From Saccoglossus kowalevskii (taxonomy: Eukaryota > Hemichordata > Enteropneusta > Harrimaniidae), in the NCBI RefSeq assembly GCF_000003605.2, contig NW_003113473.1:71857-87635 (forward strand): a stretch of 15,779 nucleotides of DNA. The letters are read 5' to 3'. The notes beneath the pieces were generated by a model. It saw only the letters and a program-made list of their open reading frames with translations, had not been told where the DNA came from and ran no database searches. Made by a program: the position numbers and the translations under genes. Positions 9,745-15,779 of the stretch are shown piece by piece (position 1 is the first letter of the stretch; every line of letters starts with the position of its first letter).

Positions 9745-10260
9745 GACTTCTTCTTGAAAACTACAAGCCTGAATGCTTTGATACTTGGTGTATATGTACC
9801 TTGGGTAGACCTCTCTTCATTTTATGTTGATATCTTCAATTCTCTAATTTTGGTGAATATTTTTGTCATTTTTGGTAAAAAGTGATATTTTCGACTTCTT
9901 GTTAAAAACCGCAAGTGCAATTGCTTTGATATTACATATATAGGTACTACATGTGGACCTCTCTCAGATTTGTTCATTTTGTGATGATGTCTTCAATTCT
10001 CTAATTTTCGTGAATATTTTTGTAATTTTTGGTAAAAAGTGATATTTTTGACTTCTTGTTAAAAACCAATAGTTCAATTGCTTTGATATTACATATATAG
10101 ATACTACATGTAGACCTTTCTCAGATTTGTTCATTTCGTGATGATATCTTCAATTCTCTAATTTTGGTGAATATTTTAGTCATTTTTGGTAGAAAGTGAT
10201 ATTTTTGACTTCTTGTTAAAAACTGTAAGTCCGATTGCTTTGATACTATACATATTGTTC
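9745..10260 (+). repeat. 157-bp tandem core repeats of the inner element
   Basis: The word GACTTCTT recurs at 9745, 9893, 10050 and 10207, giving spacings of 148, 157 and 157. Each unit carries, in order, the AAAAAC-GCAAGT-like segment, TTGCTTTGATA, a TACTACATGT-like segment, CCTCTCTCAGATTTGTTCAT, TGATGATATCTTCAATTCTC and GTGATATTTT. The last copy is partial and merges with the 3' domain. A plus frame of 64 residues at 9691-9885 lies within it and is not a gene. Confidence 0.85.
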
Positions 10261-10322
10261 ATTTTCTGATGATGTCTTCAGTTCTTTAATTGAAATGTGC
10301 ATTTCTAACAGCGGAGCTATCT

Positions 10323-10340
10323 CAGCCGATAGGCTGCTTG
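10323..10340 (+). other. 3' terminal hairpin of the inner element
   Basis: CAGCC (10323-10327), loop GATA and GGCTG (10332-10336) form a perfect five-pair stem, followed by CTTG. A short GC-rich hairpin just before the 3' end is the replication-termination signal described for Helitron-type rolling-circle transposons. The terminal CTTG is not the canonical CTRR of classical Helitrons, which favours the Helentron branch. Confidence 0.6.
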
Positions 10341-10463
10341 TTTCATTTTGTGATGATATCTTCAACTCTCTGATCTCAGATTTGATCATTTTCTAATGAT
10401 ATCTTCATTTTCCTAATTATAATGTTCATTGCTAACAGTGGAGCTACATGTATCTCAGTCGTG

Positions 10464-12150
10464 TTTTTGTGATGAATCTTGAAGTTCACTGGGATAATAG
10501 ACCATTTTCCTATTCACTGCGAGATCCTGCGTTATGCATGAATTCAATTGTAGAAACAGGAAAAACAAAGGTTGTAGCTTTGTAGTAGTGTCAAAACATT
10601 GCGGGAGATTGAATGTGTTTTTTTTCACTAATTCCATGCTTGATAATGTACTGCACACATTTGATGATGGTTAATTTTGATGAAGTTAGGGTATACATAT
10701 TCTTCTCTGAAAAATGGACATTAAACTTAACAACAACAAAATGATCAATTTGTTTATTTCACTCATTATGCAAGATATTGCAATGGACTGAAAATCACCT
10801 ATTACAATATAAAAAAAAAAGTTTTTGTGCAAATATTTAATATAATTTTTCTTGAAGTTTGATTTTGCATATGGATAAACTCGTTTTAGCCTTCAACATA
10901 TCGTGATATAAAAAAGTTCAAATAAAATTATTTGACTATTTCATGAAAAAATGTAAATTTTGTAGCTTGTTTTAAATAATTAACTGATTTTAACCAAATG
11001 AGATAAATTTGATACTAACTTAACTTAATCTAGCTGTTGTGATTTTTTTTTTAAATTTGACAGTTTGCCAATTTGAAGTGAAAATGTCTATAAAATTTCA
11101 GTTTATTTACCGGTAGGTGGATTTGGTGTGTAACACATGTATCCTCTTACAAACAATGTTATAGTGTTATATTCGTAGTGAGACAGGTTAATTAGTTTCA
11201 TCTGTTAGTAATAGCAAATTTACATCTAAATTAGGGCAAATAAAAAATATGTGTTGTTCCGATGACCCGACTCCACCCAAAATGTCCATCCTATCCTTTA
11301 TTTCCTCTATTAAGAAATAATGGTGCAAAACCCAACAAAATTACAATGAGACTTTACTCAATGAAATTGAATTAATTATCCATAATATCGACAAAATTGG
11401 GAAAACTTGAATGTAAGTGTTATCAATCAATCAAGGGTTTTGTTAGGTAATATAGCTATATAGTGGCTCTGATAAATGAAAAATAACATTAAAATATTCA
11501 AAACTAAATAATTTATTTTTTGACTTTTTGACAATCCAAATGAAACTGAGATTAGAATCAACTTCTAAAATTCAACAATATTAAACCATTCAGATTTTTT
11601 TGAAATATTTTTATAGAACAATTAATTAATTAATACTAATAATTAGAAATTCTGACACATCCACATAAACCTAGAATTATAAGGATAAAAAAAACTGCAA
11701 TGGTGTTAATAAATATTTGTAGATTCATTTCACATCTGCTTTATTTAATTCAGTATTTTGTTTTAGTGAAAGGGAAATTTATACTGGCTTTAAAACTGAG
11801 CTGACTTTGTGTCCTCTACTCGACCTTTTTAATTGAGAACAATGTAGTATTCTATTGTTACCTTGGTATTATTTGTATTTTTTTATTGGCTGAAAAATAT
11901 TAATCATAAGTAATAATCTGTCCATGAAGTAGTTTGGATTAATATGCAAACATCATATTGACATTAAGTGAATGTCCTCTGCATTTTATAGAAATTTACT
12001 TTTCAATGTTTGTGATTCATTCAAATTGGAGTGCATATTGACTCATTGGAAACAGAACATGACACCACATATCAGCAATACCCTGCTCTAACATCATCGA
12101 AATATGCTCCTCTAATCACCCATTTTTGCATATCTGTCTGCATCTATGAT
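10464..12150. other. Non-coding AT-rich sequence, no gene seen
   Basis: There is no supportable gene; the 67-residue minus frame at 10455-10658 overlaps the outer element's end and is a chance frame. A TCAAATAA-AA-TTATTTGA palindrome lies at 10918-10935 and a TACCGGTA palindrome at 11108-11115. TAATTAATTAAT-type words are frequent (for example near 11620), as expected in AT-rich DNA. Confidence 0.55.
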
Positions 12151-12190
12151 GTTGTCATGGTAACAGTGGACATCAGTACAATATGGCGCC
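12151..12190. promoter_or_regulatory. X-box-like motif next to a YY1/E2F-like motif
   Basis: GTTGTCATGGTAAC at 12151-12164 is a near-palindromic RFX X-box that fits the consensus RYYNYYWTRRNRAC throughout. Fifteen bases further, CAATATGGCG (12179-12188) fits the YY1 core. It overlaps the palindrome GGCGCC, whose minus-strand context ATTGGCGCC resembles an E2F site. The pairing is notable in CpG-poor DNA, but no transcript start is visible. The 67-residue plus frame at 12031-12234 that spans it has no domain and is not called as a gene. Confidence 0.3.
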
Positions 12191-12702
12191 AATTTTCAAA
12201 GGAATCCTTATTTGATTGCCTCGCTGTATATTGATTGATTGAACCCCATGTGGACTCACAAAAGACCCCTTAGCTAATAGGGCTCATATTTCATCTGCAG
12301 CTGATTTAAAATTGCTATAAATTGGCATCATTATTAGTTTTTTCTGATTTTCATTTAGCAGTTCTTCTTGAACATATTTTTGTTACTTTCTAAGAGCGTT
12401 GATCCAAAATTTGATATAGTATTGAGAGATGGTAAATTACTAATAGCCAGAAATGATATGACCCCCTATTACAATCATCAGTATTTATATGACCCCCTAG
12501 GATGCTATATAATGAATTCCTTCTTTATTTTCCAATATGTCATAACACTCCATGCTATTGTAAGTGATTAAATGCAGATTGATAACTGTTGTTATAAATT
12601 CCATTTTGTTTTCAAAAACTAGCTTGATATACTATTTTTCAAAAATAGAATCATATTTTTCAAATATATATTTATGTTATTTTTGTTTTTCCCTATTCTC
12701 TA
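12191..12702. other. Non-coding AT-rich sequence before the minisatellite
   Basis: No gene is seen; the 67-residue plus frame at 12368-12571 lacks recognisable features. The final 100 bases before the array are very AT-rich and contain CAAATATATA-type runs. Confidence 0.5.
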
Positions 12703-14564
12703 GATACTGAGGTAGCCAGTAGATGCTGAGGTAGACAGTAGATACTGTGGTAGACAGTAGATACTGAGGTAGCTGGTAGATACTGAGGTAGCCACTAGAT
12801 TCTGAGGTAGCCGGTAGATACTAAGGTAGCCAGCAGATACTGAGGTAGACAGTAGATACTGAGGTAGACAGTAGATACTGAGGTAGCCAGTAGATACTGA
12901 GGTAGCCAGTAGATACTGAGGTAGACAGTAGATACTGAGGTAGACAGTAGATACTGAGGTAGCCAGTAGATACTGATGTAGCCAGTAGATACTGAGGTAG
13001 ACAGTAGATACTGAGGTAGCCAGTAAATACTGAGGTAAGCAGTAGATACTGAGGTAGACAGTAGATACTGAGGTAGCCAGTAGATACTGAGGTAGCCAGT
13101 AGATACTGAGGTAGACAGAAGAAACTGAGGTAGCCGGTAGATACTGTGGTAGACAGTAGATACTGAGGTAGCCAGTAGATACTGAGGTAGACAGAAGAAA
13201 CTGAGGTAGCCAGTAAATACTGAGGTAGACAGTAACTACTGAGGTAGGCAGTAGATACTGAGGTAGGTAGTAGATACTGAGGTAGACAGTAGATACTGAG
13301 GTAGACAGTAGATACTGAGGTAGACAGTAGATACTGAGGTAGCCGGTATATACTGAGGTAGGCAGTAGATACTGAGGTAGCCAGTAGATACTGAGGCAGG
13401 CAGTAGATACTGAGGTAGACAGTAGATACTGAGGTAGGCAGTAGATACTGAGGTAGACAGTAGATACTGAGTTTGACAGTAGATACTGAGGTAGCCGGTA
13501 GATACTGAGGTAGACAGTAGATACTGAGGTAGACAGTAGATACTGAGGTAGCCGGTAGATACTGAGGTAGGCAGTAGATACTGAGGTAGCCGGTAGATAC
13601 TAAGGTAGCCAGTAGATACTGAGGTAGACAGTAGATACTGAGGTAGACAGTAGATACTGAGGTAGCCGGTAGATACTGAGGTAGGCAGTAGATACTGAGG
13701 TAGGCAGTAGATACTGAGGTAGACAGTAGATACTGAGGTAGACAGTAGATACTGAGGTAGACAGTGGATACTGAGGTAGCCAGTAGATACTGAGGTAGAC
13801 AGTAGATACTGTGGTAGACAGTAGATACTGAGGTAGCTGGTAGATACTGAGGTAGCCGGTAGATACTAATGTAGCCGATAGATACTAAGGTAGACAGTAA
13901 ATACTGTGGTAGACAGTAGATACTGTGGTAGAAAGTAGATACTGCGGTAGCCGGTAGATACTAAGGTAGCCAATAGATACTGAGGTAGACAGTAGATACT
14001 GATGTAGCCAGTAGATACTGAGGTAGACAGTAGATACTGTGGTAGACAGTAGATACTGAGGTAGCCGGTAGATACTGAGGTAGCCGGTAGATACTGAGGT
14101 AGCCAATAGATACTGAGGTAGACATTAGATACTGAGGTAGACAGTAGATACTGTGATAGACAGTAAATACTGGGATAGCCAGTAGATACTGAGGTAGACA
14201 GTAGATACTGAGGTAGCTGGTAGATATTGAGGTAGCCAGTAGATACTAAGGTAGCCAGTTGATTCTGAGGTAGCCGGTAGATACTGAGGTAGCCAGTAGA
14301 TACTAAGGTAGCCAGTAGATTCTGTGGTAGCCGGTAGATACTGAGGTAGACAGTAGATACTGAGGAAGCCGGTAGATACTGAGGTAGCCGGTAGATACTG
14401 AGGTAGACAGTAGATTCTGAGGTAGCCAGTAGATTCTGAGGTAGCCGGTAGATACTGAGGTAGACAATAGATACTGAGGTAGCCGGTAGATACTAAGGTA
14501 GCCAGAGGATTCTGAGGTAGCCAGTAGATACTGAGGTAGCCGGTAGATACTGAGGTAGACAGTG
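12703..14564 (+). repeat. 19-bp minisatellite, exactly 98 units
   Basis: The consensus unit is GATACTGAGGTAGACAGTA. From the first unit at 12703 to the last at 14546 the distance is 1843 bp, exactly 97 x 19. Phase checks at 13083, 13330 and 14052 also agree, so there is no net insertion or deletion. Units differ by substitutions, mainly in the last six bases (ACAGTA, CCAGTA, CCGGTA, GCAGTA or CTGGTA). Shared rare variants at fixed spacings indicate multi-unit duplications. The plus strand is G-rich relative to C. No consensus minus frame contains a stop. The minus frames of 159, 102 and 73 residues here (peptides like STSVSTGYLSIYWLPQYL) therefore follow from the repeat and are not evidence of a gene. 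Confidence 0.97.
12703..14564 (-). promoter_or_regulatory. Potential array of let-7 target sites on the minus strand
   Basis: About 74 of the 98 units retain TGAGGTAG, identical to the first eight bases of let-7, a microRNA conserved across bilaterians. On the minus strand each such unit reads CTACCTCA, the full 8-mer let-7 seed match, repeated every 19 nt. A minus-strand RNA through the array could therefore bind let-7 many times over. No transcript is demonstrated, and matching beyond the seed was not found. The match may be coincidental to the repeat consensus. Confidence 0.3.
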
Positions 14565-15117
14565 AATTGAACAACACTGTAGAATTCACCTCCTGACAAG
14601 GCATTCAGCAACTTTTGTGCATTAGAATGTTTAGTGAGTTACATAACATACATAGAATGAAGCCACATGAAGCGTAGTAACTTTCTTCCTTCTACTGGTT
14701 GGTACTAGCAATTTCTCAGAATGGTGATTTGCTATAATTATATTCTTCTGAGTTAAATCATAAACAAAATTTATAACACTTGTTCTACCCCCATTAATTC
14801 AGAATAGGAGAAATGGAAAGCAAAATGGCAAATAAAACATGATTACACAAATTCTTTTGGTTTTAATACGTGACACTCTTGAAAAAAATAGTTCCCAAAA
14901 AAAGTATTTCAATTGATTAACATTGATTCATGTTATGAAACCGTGCATGTACCACATAGTGTGACAGACAGTTGTTCAGCCCTGGTCAGCATAGTTGACA
15001 TCAATATTTCACTCAATTTGGAATCAGCAAGGTAAGAATCTACCTTAAATATGGTAATTTGCATAAGTAACTGTTCTTTTTTTTTACTTAATTTGCATAT
15101 CCCATTGCAATTGTACT
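14565..15117. other. Non-coding spacer between the two minisatellites
   Basis: AT-rich sequence without a gene. It contains two perfect POU octamers ATTTGCAT at 15057-15064 and 15091-15098, inside an 11-bp direct repeat TAATTTGCATA. A small inverted pair AAGGTA-AGAATC-TACCTT lies just upstream, at about 15029-15046. Confidence 0.5.
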
Positions 15118-15138
15118 ACATTTACTGCCAGTAAATGT
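15118..15138. repeat. 21-bp perfect palindrome
   Basis: The arm ACATTTACTG (15118-15127), the single centre base C (15128) and the arm CAGTAAATGT (15129-15138) pair perfectly at ten positions. A match of this length is unlikely by chance in a window of this size. It may be a protein-binding site or the footprint of an excised or decayed foldback element. Confidence 0.7.
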
Positions 15139-15185
15139 TTCCCTCAATCATGGTTACCGGTATACATTAAATCTATAAAGTAGAT

Positions 15186-15779
15186 CCCCTCCCATTCCCT
15201 CTTTATATTTTTGACACCCTTCCTATCCTCTATATATTTTCACACCCTCCCCTCCCTCTTCATATTTGTTGGCACCACCCTTTATATTGTTGACACCCTC
15301 CCCTCTTTATATTGTTGACACCCTCCCCTCTTTATATTGTTGACACCCTCCCCTCTTTATATTGTTGACACCCTCCCTGTTTATATTGTTGACACCCTCC
15401 CCTCTTTATATTGTTGACACCCTTCCTCTTTATATTGTTGACACCCTCCCTCTTTATATTGTTGACACCCTCCCCTCTTTATATTGTTGACACCCTCCCT
15501 CTTTATATTGTTGACACCCTCCCTCTTTATATTGTTGACACCCTCCCCTCTTTATATTGTTTACACCCTCCCTCTTTATATTGTTGACACCCTCCCTCTT
15601 TATATTGTTTACACACTCTCCTCTTTATATTGTTTACACACTCTCCTCTTTATATTGTTGACACCCTCCCCTCTTTATATTGTTTACACACTCCCCTCTT
15701 TATATTGTTTACACCCTCCCTCTTTATATTGTTGACACCCTCCCCTCTTTATATTGTTGACACCCTCTCCTCTTTATAT
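15186..15779 (+). repeat. 24-25 bp minisatellite, truncated by the window end
   Basis: The canonical unit is CTCTTTATATTGTTGACAC followed by CCTCCC or CCTCCCC-type tails, giving 24 or 25 bp. About 20 canonical units run from roughly 15279 to the window end, preceded by about three decayed ones (15186-15278). Five units in the distal part read GTTTAC instead of GTTGAC. The plus strand is strongly C-rich, opposite to the 19-bp array. The 83-residue plus frame at 15484-15735 is a repeat translation, not a gene. The array continues beyond the window. Confidence 0.95.

Larger units (their letters stand above)
9645..10343 (+). mobile_element. Inner Helentron/HINE-like (pearl-like) non-autonomous element
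   Basis: This copy is nearly complete at about 700 bp. The 5' domain begins after a T-run with AGCTTCGCT (9650-9658), facing AGCGGAGCT (9672-9680). A CpG-rich GTC-repeat stretch follows at about 9697-9727. Tandem cores of 148 then 157 bp come next. The 3' domain carries CAGCGGAGCT (10309-10318), an inverted match to the 5' end, then the perfect hairpin CAGCC-GATA-GGCTG (10323-10336) and CTTG before a T-run. A 5' repeat mirrored subterminally and followed by a hairpin, with insertion into T, is characteristic of Helentrons and their HINE derivatives. There is no Rep/helicase frame. Class assignment is inference; the structure itself is directly visible. Confidence 0.65.
9386..10463 (+). mobile_element. 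Outer Helentron/HINE-like (pearl-like) element, interrupted
   Basis: The left part (9386-9644) begins TTTTTAGCTCTGCTG. It has an inverted pair AGCTCTGCT (9391-9399) and AGCGGAGCT (9407-9415), then a core copy and part of a second. It breaks off in CTCTCTCA plus a T-run. After the inner element the core sequence resumes at about 10341 with TTCATTTTGTGATGATATC and ends in a degraded 3' domain. That domain contains AGTGGAGCT (10437-10445) and CTCAGTCGTG. Total outer sequence is about 380 bp. The 5' domain, core repeats and 3' domain match the plan of Helentron-derived non-autonomous elements such as bivalve pearl elements. It has no coding capacity. The 3' hairpin is largely lost, consistent with an older insertion. 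Confidence 0.55.

Noticed and set aside
9259-9885. Open frames of 99, 62 and 64 residues around the transposon
   Set aside because: They overlap on both strands, follow the repeat sequence and lack Rep, helicase or other motifs.
9645-10343. Classical Helitron with CTRR end
   Set aside because: The inner element ends in CTTG, not CTRR, and has a subterminal inverted copy of its 5' end, which fits Helentron/HINE better.
10918-10935. TCAAATAA-AA-TTATTTGA palindrome as a regulatory site
   Set aside because: AT-only palindromes of this length are expected by chance in such AT-rich sequence.
12703-14564. CRISPR-like array
   Set aside because: The units are contiguous with no spacers, and the setting is eukaryotic.
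12703-14564. A let-7 microRNA gene on the plus strand
   Set aside because: Only the first eight bases match; there is no mature-length match and no precursor hairpin.
14125-14604. A 159-residue minus-strand open frame with a 19-residue periodic peptide, plus overlapping frames of 102 and 73 residues
   Set aside because: A 19-bp unit cycles through all three phases and its minus-strand consensus has no stop, so every minus frame is open automatically. Several frames being open at once argues against coding.
15484-15735. An 83-residue plus-strand frame rich in L, T, P, Y and I
   Set aside because: It is the translation of the 24-25 bp minisatellite, shifts phase between units and has no domain.
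15186-15779. G-quadruplex array on the minus strand
   Set aside because: Each unit has only two adjacent G-runs and about 18 bases to the next, so a stable quadruplex is doubtful.

Overview
This is AT-rich eukaryotic DNA (by eye roughly one third G+C) with no supportable protein-coding gene. Every open frame is short, lacks recognisable domains, or arises from a tandem repeat whose period and stop-free sequence keep it open by chance. The repeat types suggest an intergenic or intronic stretch from a marine invertebrate bilaterian: a Helentron/pearl-like element with tandem cores, a tRNA-derived SINE, (TAA)n-tailed retroposon ends and two minisatellites. Molluscs, brachiopods, hemichordates and cephalochordates all remain possible; I cannot name the species.

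Layout. Positions 1-4200 are mostly unique AT-rich sequence, with an inverted-repeat MITE-like element at 461-620, a GC-richer island near 2206-2290 and a possible minus-strand splice donor near 3300. A degenerate tRNA-like SINE head lies at 4209-4273. A (TAA)n tract follows at 4905 and a three-copy 29-bp repeat at 5899-5984. Positions 6000-8950 are AT-rich, with a few motif-scale signals: a possible tiny terminal exon near 6924, a near-perfect RFX X-box palindrome at 7060 and a YY1-like site at 7779. A second (TAA)n tract at 8953 looks like a minus-strand retroposon tail.

The best-structured mobile element spans 9386-10463. It is one Helentron/HINE-like (pearl-like) non-autonomous element nested inside an older relative. 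The inner copy has a 5' inverted repeat, about 3.3 core units of 157 bp, a subterminal inverted copy of its 5' end and a 3' hairpin. The outer element's sequence resumes on the far side of the insertion.

The right-hand third is dominated by two minisatellites. The first (12703-14564) is exactly 98 units of 19 bp with no net length change. Most units contain TGAGGTAG, the let-7 microRNA 5' end, so a minus-strand transcript would carry about 74 let-7 8-mer target sites at 19-nt spacing. The second (about 15186 to the window end, truncated there) has a 24-25 bp unit with the opposite strand skew. No genes act together here; what can be annotated is repeats, transposon remnants and candidate cis-regulatory motifs. 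The let-7 and nested-Helentron observations are the ones most worth following up.
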